Made by a program: the position numbers and the translations under genes. The notes beneath the pieces are model-generated. The model made no database searches. It was given only the letters and a program-made list of their open reading frames with translations, and was not told the origin of the DNA. This document shows positions 49,462 to 59,459 of a DNA stretch of 64,000 nucleotides, piece after piece (the first letter of the stretch is position 1; every line of letters starts with the position of its first letter). Source of the stretch: Orobanche coerulescens (taxonomy: Eukaryota; Streptophyta; Magnoliopsida; Lamiales; Orobanchaceae); contig CM065817.1 of assembly GCA_033398695.1 (NCBI GenBank), forward strand, positions 63,662,001 through 63,726,000. The letters run 5' to 3'.

Positions 49462-50655
49462 TGTTGTTGCCCAAAATATTTATCCGAAGATTAATACTGC
49501 TGAAAGACGGAAAACAAACAACAATTGCGGGAGCACTTCCGAGAGAAGATAAATAATACAAGATTTGCCGGGTTTGTTAGGCCCGGGCTTGAATGCTCTC
49601 GCGAGATGGTATTAATACAAATATTCGTGGATACAAGTATTAACAAGAGAAATCTAAATACAATGAGTGTAAAAAGACTCTGTTAATCCGGCTCTTGAGC
49701 GAAGCTTGGTGTTCTTCGTCCCTGCCGATAATCTGCTCGAGGAGAAAGGCCGGGAGAAGTAAGACCGAATGATAGCTGTTGCCAAGAGTTGGAGATTTGC
49801 CAAGTGCTTGATGTTTGCTTGTGTATTGCGTGTATAATGTCAGAATGCCAGAGAGAGTTTACAAATGCAGGGGGCCTTGTATATATAGGGGCTGCCGGGT
49901 CCTGTCCTCTAGCGGGCGATCGCCTGCCGGCCATTATAATAATGTGCCGATCGCCTGCCGGCTAATATTATAATGGGGCGATCACCCGGGCTATCGGGCA
50001 AAAGTCGAGGAGAGGCGGTCAGTATAAAGTCAATGCGGTGGCCGGGCGCCAGCTGGGCGGTCCAATAAGGAGCCAGCACGTGTCCGGAGACAGTCAATAT
50101 GCGGCCCTACTGACAGCTTTCGGCGGAATCAATGGTCACATGCGGCCCTACTGACAGCTTTCGGCGGCTTGTCGGCTGGTGGAGAGATTCGGCCAGGCTG
50201 TGGTCAATGTCCCGAGATTCGCGGATCTTGTCTCGGTCCTTGCACGTGGTGCCAGTCTTGAGGCTCGGTCTTCGCCGACTGGATGGCCATCGGTGCTGAT
50301 CGACATGAGGCGGTCGTCTCTAGCTGATCATCCGAGGTCGCCATCGGCCAGGTGCTGAGGGTCGGCAATGGTCGGTCACCAAGGGTCGATCGGCAGATGC
50401 CGAGAGAGGATCGCCTGCTAGTCGATCGCCTGGAGTCGGTCGCCGAGTACCGAGAGGCGATCGTCTTTGATGTCGATCGCTCGGCACCGGGACTGGTCCT
50501 GAGACCTTCGGTTGGCCGATATAGCTTGTCCGCTGGGTTAAGGCTCGGCCGCCTGGTCGCTGATCGGCAGATCTGCCTTGGCCGCTCGGCAGTGACTCGG
50601 TCGCCCGACCTCCTAGGCGATCGCCGGTCGGAAGGTGTTAAATCTTGACACAACA
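49462..50655 (-). mobile_element. A3 right (5') LTR
   Basis: 1194 bp; PBS complement CTAGCGCCAAT just left of it (49451-49461). A short stretch near 50005-50045 is scrambled against the left LTR. Confidence 0.93.
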
Positions 50656-50660
50656 CTATA

Positions 50661-51160
50661 CTCATACCGAAATTTTAAGTCTTCATAAAAGAGTGAATGC
50701 TTGAAAACATTACCTCGGAGTGGACGTTGGGCAGCAGCGATGAACCACATATTCTATCGAAAATATAATCATGCCGTAATTATTCGTTATACTTTTAAAA
50801 ATAAGAAAGTTTTGAAATATCTTGTTTTGTATAAGTAAATCTTTTTTTTTTAAACCTCCTTAACTGTATAGTCCCATACCTATACAGTCTTGGAATAACT
50901 CTCGTTCTGGTGAGAATTCGGTTCAGTCATGTCCCCCTCCGCCTAGAAGCCTTGTCAGGAGCCGCTCATTGTCCGTACCGTTTTTCTTATTGCACCGGCA
51001 ATCACTCCCCTTTCTCGGAGCCGCTCATTGTCCGTGCCCTTTTCTATTGCACCGCGATCACTCCCGCCCTCGTCGGCCCGGTGTCACATGTTCACCGGCT
51101 TCCGCTTGGTTCATCCCCAAATCTCACCGTCTTGAGAGAGGACTTGCTCCGATACCATTC
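50661..51160 (-). mobile_element. D internal segment 8, PBS side
   Basis: Resumes after the A3 TSD with CTCATACCGAAAT. Direct repeat and PBS complement GCTCCGATACCATTC at the end. Confidence 0.9.
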
Positions 51161-52029
51161 TAGCATACGGCTTTCTTAATTAAAAAGAACGTTACACGGC
51201 TCAAATTTTTCCATAAAATTTTTATATAAATTCGGAGTATTTGCGGAGGTATTTTAGTCAGTAAATCTTCAATAAAACTCGTTTATTCAAACATCAGTAC
51301 AGTTTTACAAAAACATGGGAAATGACATATTCAGACATAGTCCGTTGAAATTATATCCGTTGAAGAACATCAAGTGTTTCGTAAAAATAATAACAATTAT
51401 GGCGACAACATCTTTTATTCTTTAGAATTTCATCAGGTTGGGAGTATGTATTCATCTTCTGCTTGTCCCGTTCGTCGATTCCTTAGCCTGAAAAACATAA
51501 ACGACGAGGTGTGAGTACACGAGCATACTCAGTGAGATTAAACCCTTATAAATCGTCAAAATCATGTCGTGTAATGCACATAAAACATTCTTATCTGTGT
51601 GAGATTCGTCTCGGATTTCTTTCATTCTTTCGACCCCTCACGGGTCGTCATGTTACACGACACAACGATGACCGTAACATATTAAAACAGTATAACCTCA
51701 CCTCGTTTGCTGAAATCTTGAAATATCTTCCTTTGAATTTGGCTCGGTTGTCCTTCTTGGATCCCAGATACGCTTCTCCTAGCACTTGAAAATACTTTTT
51801 CATATTTTCGGTCATAAATTCTTGATGTAAAATCTAAAATCTGTCAGATTTGAGCTGTCTATTTTATCGGGATTTTTAAGGCCTTTTTAATTTTTGTAAT
51901 AGAAATATGTTACGGGCGTTTTAAAGTAGAGGTTCATAGGTTCAAAATGATATATTATATGTACAAAAATACGTCCGGTAACATGTATAAATAGGGGCTC
52001 AAATTCGGTTGAAAATCAACCTTACCCGG
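51161..52029 (-). mobile_element. D LTR9, left part (split by A4)
   Basis: The LTR start is altered (TAGCATACGGC for TGTAACGCCCTGGC). A deletion of about 35 bp near 51838 relative to other LTRs. Ends CCCGG (52025-52029), the left TSD of A4, at the first minisatellite unit. Confidence 0.88.
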
Positions 52030-53230
52030 TGTTGTGTCAAGAATTAACACTCTCCGACCGGCGATCGCCTCGGAGATCGGGCGACCTAGCCACTGCCGAG
52101 CGGCCAAGGCAGATCTGCCGACCAGCGACCAGGCGGCCGAGCCTTAACCCAGCGGACAAGCTAAATCGGCCAACCGAAGGTCCCAGGACAAGTCCCGGTG
52201 CCGAGCGATCGACCTCAGATACGATCGTCACTCGGTACTCGGCGACCGACTCCTGGCGACCGTCAAGCGGGCGATCCTCTCTCGGCATCTGCCGACCGAC
52301 CCTTGGTGACCGACCGAATGCCGACCCTCAGCAACTGGCCGATGGCGACCTCTGATGACCAACTAGAGACGACCGCCTCATATCGATCAGCGCCGATGGC
52401 CATCCAGTCGGCAAAGGCCGAGCCTTAAGACTGGCACCACGTGCAAGAGCCGAGACAAGATCCGCGAATCTCGGATCATTTACCACAGCCTGGAAGAATC
52501 TTTCCACCAGCCGACAAGCCGCCGAAAGCTGTCAGTAGGGCCGAATGTGACACTGATTCCGCCGAAAGCTGTCAGTAGGGCCGCATGTGACAGTGCCTCC
52601 GGACGCGTGCTGACCCCTCATTGGACCGCCCAGCTGGCGCCAGCCTCTTCCTTGGACTTTAACCCGACATCCCGGGTGATCGCCCCATTATAATATTGGC
52701 CGGCGGACGATCGCCCCATTATTATAATGGCCGGAAGGCGATCGCCCACCAAAGGACAGGACCCGGCTGCCACTATAAATACACGGCTCCCTACACTTGT
52801 CCAAGGACGGAACTTTTACCACACAAAAGGCTCCAGAACTTCAACTTCCTTCGGATTTCACACTATACATAAGCAAAACACCCAGCACTTGGCTATCTCC
52901 AACTCTTGGCAACAGCTATCATTCGGTCCTTCTTCTCCCGGCCTCTCTCATCAAGAAGACGATCGGCAGGGACGAAGAACACCGAGCTTCGCTCAAGAGC
53001 CGGATTAACAGAGTCTTTTTACACTCATTGTATTTAGATTTCTCTCATTAATACTTGTATCCACGAATATTTGTATTAATAACATCTCGCGAGAGCATTC
53101 AAGCCCGGGCCTAACAAACCCGGCAAATCTTGTATTATTTATCTTCTCTCGGAAGTGCTCCCGCAATTGTTGTTTGTTGTCCGTCTTCCAGCAGTATTTA
53201 ATCTTCGGATAAATATTTTGGGCAACAACA
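52030..53230 (+). mobile_element. A4 5' LTR
   Basis: 1201 bp, TGTTGTGTCAAG to GGGCAACAACA. TATA box TATAAATA at 52774-52781, preceded by the two CGATCGCCCCATTAT blocks (52678-52725) and the roughly 43-bp duplication with GCCGAAAGCTGTCAGTAGGG (52520, 52561). Confidence 0.95.
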
Positions 53231-53231
53231 A

Positions 53232-53249
53232 TTGGCGCTAGAGGAAGGG
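53232..53249 (+). other. A4 primer-binding site
   Basis: TTGGCGCTAGAGGAAGGG, one base after the LTR end. TGGCGC pairs with a tRNA ending GCGCCA. Tat-lineage elements use PBSs of this type, in line with the Gag resemblance; the tRNA itself is not identified. Confidence 0.65.
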
Positions 53250-53358
53250 GATCTAACCCTCAAATTTATATACCTACCGTCCCGAAGAACACTCACTATT
53301 CTCGGGGCAGATACTTGAAGTGACACTCACTGCACTTCAAAGAAATCTTTCAGAAATC

Positions 53359-53437
53359 ATGTCTTCCGCTTCCGCGTCGAGGAAAGCGGCCCGACCAGCC
53401 CGGCCACCCCGTTCCGTCCCGGTCCGAGCCGCGGCCG
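53359..53437 (+). pseudogene. Out-of-frame Gag N-terminus of A4
   Basis: ATG TCT TCC... encodes MSSASASRKAARPARPP, matching the Gag start of A3 and A5. It is then out of phase with the main frame because of a net 2-nt loss before 53438. A2 has a 5-nt loss in the same stretch. Confidence 0.65.
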
Positions 53438-54715
53438 ATGGTGGAAGGCAGCCGCCGCGGTCAGAGACGCTCGATCCCATCCCTGGGCGGCGGCCCGAGC
53501 CTCTCGCTCGATCAGCTCCGAACCAAGGAACAGATCGACGAGGTCATGGCCGTCCTACAGGAGCGACGGACTGCTCTCGACGCGCCTCCTGCTATCACCC
53601 CCTCGGCCTCCCGCCGGAAGTCCAAGCGGAAGCTCAAGGCGTTACTGGCCGAGCGATCTCCAGGAGGCTCTCGTCCGCAAGAAGAGGCGCTCGGTAGCCG
53701 GGGCACCTCTGTCTTCGATCGCCTGGGAAGTGACCCGAACTGGCGACCGGGGCAGTCCGGCCCCAGCTACGAGACGATGGAGTTTGAGTCCATCACCAGG
53801 AGCTCGGCCTACCCGGCTCCCAGAAGGCAGCCCAGCCGTCTGGCTCCCCCTCGCCAAATTGCCGAGGTCGGCAGCAGCGGAGTCCGGAGATCGGTACACG
53901 ATCGCCTCGGCTCCCACTCCCAAAGCCGATCAGCAAGCGACCGAGCCACGGCGATGGCTGCGATGCAACGTCAGATCGACGACATGAAGGCGCTCCTGCA
54001 ATCCAGGGCAGGCGCCATGAAGACGATCGCCGAGCCAAGCGAGCCGCTCGCGATCGACATCGAGCTCGCCCCTGTGCAGCACAAGATCGCTCCTCCTCAG
54101 ACACCCGTGTACGAGGGGCGATCGGACCCCCAAACACACCTGCACAAGTTCAACATCTATATAACCGGGTGTGGGGCATCTGACGCGACCAGGTGCCGAA
54201 TGTTCCCTCTGACACTGGACGACCTCGCCCACCGGTGGTACACCTCATTGCCACCTCGGTCCATTGGCTCCTTTAACGAGCTGGCGCACGTCTTCACAGA
54301 GTACTTCGCCACCAGAGTCATCCGACCTGAAGGTCGCCTTCGCATGATGCAAATCAAGCAGGGAGAAGAAGAGTCCGACTCGGACTACATCGACCGGGTA
54401 GACGGGATCATCCTCAACGGCGAGCCCGTAAGCGATGAGACCGCCCTCTACGCGGTCCTAGGAGGATTTCAGGGTTTTTCGCCTATGTTCAGGCATCTCA
54501 CGAAGGCCCAACCGACGACCTACGCTGCTTTCCGGGCTAGAGCCGCAGATTTTCTGGCCAGGCAGAGGCTTCTTCTTAGCCTAGGAGTACCGCGATCGGC
54601 AACCGAGCGACGACCTCCAGTCTTCCAGCCCGAGCAACGACCTCCAGTCTTCCAGCCCGATCGCTATTATCCAGCCGAGCCGGAGGACTCGCTCACCGCC
54701 TACAGTCTGTCATGA
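53438..54715 (+). CDS. gag: Retrotransposon Gag (A4), longest open copy
   Basis: 425 residues from the internal Met (MVEGSRRGQRRS). The family start is probably the ATG at 53359 (MSSASAS), but here the 79 nt between the two Mets is 2 nt short of the 81 nt in A3 and A5, so the true N-terminus is out of frame. Regions: basic, Pro/Ser-rich N-terminal part (RRKSKRKLKALL at 59-70); a short helical stretch TAMAAMQRQIDDMKALL (171-187); capsid-like core from GRSDPQTHLHKF (227) through ASDATRCRMFPLTLDDLAHRW (247-267), SIGSFNELAHVF (275-286) and QIKQGEEESDSDYIDR (305-320) to about 375. The tail has two copies of RPPVFQP (391 and 401) and ends AYSLS. No CCHC knuckle, protease or RT. Role: particle shell protein. 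Resembles Tat-lineage Gag. Confidence 0.88.
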   Translation: MVEGSRRGQRRSIPSLGGGPSLSLDQLRTKEQIDEVMAVLQERRTALDAPPAITPSASRRKSKRKLKALLAERSPGGSRPQEEALGSRGTSVFDRLGSDPNWRPGQSGPSYETMEFESITRSSAYPAPRRQPSRLAPPRQIAEVGSSGVRRSVHDRLGSHSQSRSASDRATAMAAMQRQIDDMKALLQSRAGAMKTIAEPSEPLAIDIELAPVQHKIAPPQTPVYEGRSDPQTHLHKFNIYITGCGASDATRCRMFPLTLDDLAHRWYTSLPPRSIGSFNELAHVFTEYFATRVIRPEGRLRMMQIKQGEEESDSDYIDRVDGIILNGEPVSDETALYAVLGGFQGFSPMFRHLTKAQPTTYAAFRARAADFLARQRLLLSLGVPRSATERRPPVFQPEQRPPVFQPDRYYPAEPEDSLTAYSLS

Positions 54716-55389
54716 GGGACTAAGGCTCACGATCGCCTCCGCCGCACATCATAAAGCCATGGTCCTGGCAGCCGATGGAACCGGCTGCTTCGGCCATGCA
54801 ATGTCCCTTTCGGCCGAGATCGCCCGCCCTTCGTTTAAATACGAGGCCGGCGTAGTCTGAGGGCTCTCCAAAATCAATCAGTGGACACGTGCCATTACCC
54901 CCGTCTCAACGTACACCGTCGAGGTTCGTCATCTCCATGACGGGCCGAGGTGGAAGCAGAGCTAAACAAGCCGCGGGCGTAGAGTTGATTCATCCGACGC
55001 TGCCCCGCCCAAGGACTCCTCTAGACCGAGACCGCACGCCCTTCGTTTAAATATGAGGCGGCGCGGCTGAGAGGACCCTCATAATCAAGTGAGTCACGAG
55101 ACACTCAATGTCTTCGCGCATCAAGACACGGTCATGGAGTCGGTCCATCGATCTCCGCGACTGTGCACGATTCCTCAAACAAGCGAAACCACCAAGTTTC
55201 CGTGGGGGATCGGCCAATGTTGTTTTTTGCAGGTACAAGACCGAAAGATAGCTAGCCAATCGACCATGATAGCCCAAGTCCGAATCCTAAGTCAGCTCAA
55301 CAAAGATCGCCCATCCTCATCCATACACGATCGCCAGCAAGAACCACCTCGCCCCATGTCTTCAAGATAGGAGCAAGCTGGGGGGCAAT
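54716..55389 (+). other. A4 3' untranslated internal region with PPT
   Basis: Non-coding. It has two similar blocks with CCCTTCGTTTAAATACGAGGC and CCCTTCGTTTAAATATGAGGC (54827 and 55039), each preceded by GAGATCGCCCG or GAGACCGCACG and followed by a GAGGGCTCTCC or GAGGACCCTC section, so a diverged duplication of about 65 bp. It ends with the polypurine tract GCTGGGGGGCAAT (55377-55389). Confidence 0.75.
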
Positions 55390-56590
55390 TGTTGTGTCAA
55401 GAATTAACACTCTCCGACCGGCGATCGCCTCGGAGATCGGGCGACCTAGCCACTGCCGAGCGGCCAAGGCAGATCTGCCGACCAGTGACCAGGCGGTCGA
55501 GCCTTAACCCAGCGGATAAGCTAAATCGGCCAACCGAAGGTCCCAGGACAAGTCCCGGTGCCGAGCGATCGACCTCAGATACGATCGTCACTCGGTACTC
55601 GGCGACCGACTCCTGGCGACCGTCAAGCGGGCGATCCTCTCTCGGCATCTGCTGACCGACCCTTGGTGACCGACCGAATGCCGACCCTCAGCAACTGGCC
55701 GATGGCGACCTCTGATGACCAGCTAGAGACGACCGCCTCATATCGCTCAGCGCCGGTGGCCATCCAGTCGGCAAAGGCCGAGCCTTAAGACTGGCAGCAC
55801 GTGCAAGAGCCGAGACAAGATCCGCGAATCTCGGATCATTGACCACAGCCTGGCAGAATCTTTCCACCAGCCGACAAGCCGCCGAAAGCTGTCAGTAGGG
55901 CCGAATGTGACATTGATTCCGCCGAAAGCTGTCAGTAGGGCCGCATGTGACAGTGACTCCGGACGCGTGCTGACCCCTCATTGGACCGCCCAGCTGGCGC
56001 CAGCCTCTTCCTTGGACTTTAACCCGACAGCCCGGGTGATCGCCCCATTATAATATTGGTCGGCGGACGATCGCCCCATTATTATAATGGCCGGAAGGCG
56101 ATCGCCCACCAAAGGACAGGACCCGGCTGCCACTATAAATACACGGCTCCCTACACTTGTCCAAGGACGGAACTTTTACCACACAAAAGGCTCCAGAACT
56201 TCAACTTCCTTCGGATTTCACACTATACAGAAGCAAAACACCCAGCACTTGGCTATCTCCAACTCTTGGCAATAGCTATCATTCGGTCCTTCTTCTCCCG
56301 GCCTCTCTCATCAAGAAGACGATCGGCAGGGACGAAGAACACCGAGCTTCGCTCAAGAGCCGGATTAACAGAGTCTTTTTACACTCATTGTATTTAGATT
56401 TCTCTCATTAATACTTGTATCCACGAATATTTGTATTAATAACATCTCGCGAGAGCATTCAAGCCCGGGCCTAACAAACCCGGCAAATCTTGTATTATTT
56501 ATCTTCTCTCGGAAGTGCTCCCGCAGTTGTTGTTTGTTGTCCGTCTTCCAGCAGTATTTAATCTTCGGATAAATATTTTGGGCAACAACA
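55390..56590 (+). mobile_element. A4 3' LTR
   Basis: 1201 bp, partner of 52030-53230. TATA box 56134-56141. Confidence 0.95.
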
Positions 56591-56595
56591 CCCGG

Positions 56596-57258
56596 ACAGC
56601 TGGAAGCATTATCCGGACAGCTGGAAGCCTTATCCGGAAAGCTGGCCGAGAAGCTTCTGTCGGTCGTGACCGACCTTATCCGGACAGCTGGCCGAGAAGC
56701 TTCTGTCGGTCGCGACCGACCTTATCCGGACACCTGAACGAGAAGCTTCTGTCGGTCGTGACCGACCTTATCCGGACAGCTGGACAGCCTTATCCGGATA
56801 GTGGTCGAGAAGCTTCTGTCGGCCGTGACCGACATCTGTCGGTAGGCATGTCCGGCGGTGACCGGCAAATGTCGGTCAACTTGGCTCAGCCGGTTCGACC
56901 CCTTCCCGATGTCCAAATTCGATTTTCCGATCTGTTCCGGACTCGTCGGAGTTAAATCTTTGATATGCTCGGAACGGATTTTAGATAATATTAAAATAAT
57001 AATTTAATATTATTTTTGTAATATAAGTGTTTTGTAATGAAATTTTATCGTATCAAAATTGTCGGAACTTTTCGAAATCACTTTCATAAATTCTAAAAAT
57101 GATCCTTATAATTCATTTTGAAATCTTTTCCTTTTAAGTCCTTCATTTTATGCTAGGAACGTATCGGTCCAAGTATCAGACAACCTATAAATATTAAAAT
57201 CAAAATCCATGATCGTTAGCAAAATAAATAGTATTTAAATAAGTATTGGGGTGTTACA
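56596..57258 (-). mobile_element. D LTR9, right part
   Basis: Continues in the minisatellite after the A4 TSD and ends GGGGTGTTACA. Confidence 0.9.
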
Positions 57259-57977
57259 ATCCTCCCCCCTTTAAAAAATTTCGTCCTCGAAATTGAGCTT
57301 CGTAAAGAACTTTGAAAATCTATATCAAACCTTGTATGAGTATTTTCATCAATAACTTTAAAAATATCGTACAAGAAAAACATCACTTTGAAACCTTTCT
57401 TTGAAATCATATTTTGTTCCTTTAGGATAACATTTAAACTTTCACATATCTTTTGCCGACACAATCATTCTATACTCATACCGAAATTTTAAGTCTTCAT
57501 AAAAGAGTGAATGCTTGAAAACATTACCTCGGAGTCGACGTTGGGCAGCAGCGATGAACCACATATTCTATCGAAAATATAATCATGCCGTAATTATTCG
57601 TTATACTTTTAAAAATAAGAAAGTTTTGAAATATCTTGTTTTGTATATGTAAATCTTTTTTTTTAAACCTCCTTAACTGTATAGTCCCATACCTATACAG
57701 TCTTGGAATACCTCTTGTTCTGGTGAGAATTCGGTTCAGTCATGTCCCCCTCCGCCTAGAAGCCTTGTCAGGAGCCGCTCATTGTCCGTGCCCTTTTTCT
57801 TATTGCACCGGCGATCACTCCCCTTTCTCGGAGCCGCTCATTGTCCGTGCCCTTTTCTATTGCACCGGCGATCACGCCCTGCCCTCGTCGGCCCCGGGTG
57901 TCACATGTTCACCAGCTTCCGCTTGGTTCATCCCCAAATCTCACCGTACTGAGAGAGGACTTGCTCCGATACCATTC
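57259..57977 (-). mobile_element. D internal segment 9
   Basis: 719 bp with PPT, intact hairpin, direct repeat and PBS complement. Confidence 0.92.
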
Positions 57978-58014
57978 TGTAATGCCCTGGCTTTCTTAAT
58001 TAAAAAGAACGTTA
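57978..58014 (-). mobile_element. D LTR10, first 37 bp
   Basis: TGTAATGCCCTGGCTTTC and on to GAACGTTA, where E2 begins. The rest is off-window. Confidence 0.88.
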
Positions 58015-59204
58015 TGTTAGGAGTATGCCCTCGAATGCCACTCAGAGGTTGTTGAGTGAGGGCATTGTACTTGTAATTATGTAAACCATTTATATAAGGC
58101 AAATGAATGTTTCTTTATTTACTGGTAGTTACTGGCATTCCTAACTCGTAAATAAACATATAGAAACTAGTCCGTGTATTTGAGAGCAAAAGAGTCCACT
58201 CCTTATTGGATAAGGGGGTCGGCACTGGAAAGGTTATAGCTCAAATACTTAATCGGTCGCAAGTCGATGAAACTTGACTGGGCGTTAAGTTTATGTGAAG
58301 ACTTGTATGACGTGTTCTTTGACATGGAGAGTGCCTGTCGAACACTAATGGTTAGTGGGAGCACACGTTATAGGTATGCTAATTGGATTAGTATACTCGA
58401 ACCGACTCACCCTCGATTCGTCACATGGATTTCACCCCGGGACAGTCAATGACGGAATCGAAAGGTTGTGATAGGTATTCGTGAACCTTCGACTTGAGGA
58501 TTTAGTAGGGATGTGCTTGTGACGTCAAGATTTTCATTAGAGTAGTTCGACCCTGTAAACCGGAAGGCGGGGGTCAACCTCGACGTGCATCTTGACGGGC
58601 ATGTAGCAGGTCCTACTGAATACCAAGATAGAATTCTTTCCCCCGTTAGTGAGCGGGTTATATGTCCTATGCGGTTATTGGCAGATGAGATGATAAGTCT
58701 TTGGCCAAAGCATTGGAGCTAGTTGTATTAGATACACGACAGCTCGATGATCTCGATTTGCATTAACGCATGCATAGCGTCAAGTACAGATAGGGTTTGA
58801 CTGACCGTGACCCTATAACTTGATCGGGACATTTGAAAGAAGGGTTTATACGTATACTGTATTCACGAAAGAATGGTTCTTGAATGATCCCAATCATTCG
58901 TTCTCAGTCGGGGTACAGTGTAGGCCACCAGGCTGGCTAGGTGGTGCTACTACTCTTTGGTTCCTCCCATTGCTGACTGAGATGGACCTACCGAGTCGCG
59001 CATTAGGATTGACGACGGAATGAATCGAGCTAATTCTCTCATTATGAATATTAGATATTGGATATCTAATTTTGGAACATTGGATGTTTAAATCGATTTA
59101 TTGGATAAATTGATTTACGGCCTAATGAATTAAATAAATTACTGGGTGATTAATTTAATTCATGAATATAATTATTTCTTGGAGAAATTAATTATGTTAT
59201 TTTG
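58015..59204. mobile_element. Family E LTR, 5'-terminal part (E2)
   Basis: Starts TGTTAGGAGTATGCCC within D LTR10. A TATA-like TTTATATAAGG lies near 58089. From 58846 it matches the start of the window. It stops at TTATTTTG (59204), where A5 is inserted. No credible frame (the 61-67-residue frames here are not conserved in E1). Family not assigned. Confidence 0.75.
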
Positions 59205-59459
59205 TGTTGTTGCCCAAAATATCTATCCGAAGATTAAATACTACTGGAAGACGGACAACAAACAACAATTGCGGGAGCACTTCCGAGAGAAGATAAATAA
59301 TACAAGATTTGCCGGGTTTGTTAGGCCCGGGCTTGAATGCTCTCGCGAGATGATATTAATACGAATATTCGAGGATACAAGTATTAATGAGAGAAATCTA
59401 AATACAATGAGTGTAGAAAGACTCTGTTAATCCGGCTCTTGAGCGAAGCTCGGTGTTCT
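59205..59459 (-). repeat. Inverted copy of the A5 LTR 3' end
   Basis: About 255 bp, reverse complement of roughly 60400-60654 with about three mismatches. It shares with that LTR private variants not in A1-A4 (GATGATATTAATACGAATA, TTCGAGGATAC), so it derives from this element. The switch to plus orientation is at TTCTTGTGTCAAG, where the first two LTR bases are missing. Confidence 0.85.

Larger units (their letters stand above)
46048..50655 (-). mobile_element. A3: gag-only LTR retrotransposon
   Basis: 4608 bp; LTRs 46048-47247 and 49462-50655; TSD CTATA (46043-46047, 50656-50660). The flanks rejoin to ATTCTATACTCATACCG as in intact D segments. Same gene content as A2 and A4: gag only. Confidence 0.95.
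52030..56590 (+). mobile_element. A4: best-preserved gag-only LTR retrotransposon
   Basis: 4561 bp with two 1201-bp LTRs and TSD CCCGG (52025-52029, 56591-56595). Counting by eye, the LTRs differ at about 17 positions (near 1.4%). The internal region is 2159 bp and carries one long Gag frame and no enzyme domain, the layout called TR-GAG in plants. It must borrow protease, RT and integrase from another element. It lies in the minisatellite of D LTR9. Confidence 0.96.
2841..58014 (-). repeat. Tandem LTR-internal array of family D (interrupted)
   Basis: Ten intact or split LTR-internal junction sets repeat head to tail. LTR starts (TGTAACGCCC or a variant) fall at 17667, 19950, 22200, 24450, 26736, 29025, 41975, 44264, 51161 and 57978. 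After subtracting the inserted elements and their TSD copies, the spacing is 2283, 2250, 2250, 2286, 2289, 2274, 2289, 2284 and 2251 bp. Each internal segment keeps a minus-strand PBS (TGGTATCGGAGC) at one side and a polypurine tract at the other. The array therefore reads LTR-internal-LTR-internal, as unequal recombination between LTRs would produce. Visible D sequence sums to about 22.4 kb. Neither array end is in the window. Confidence 0.93.
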
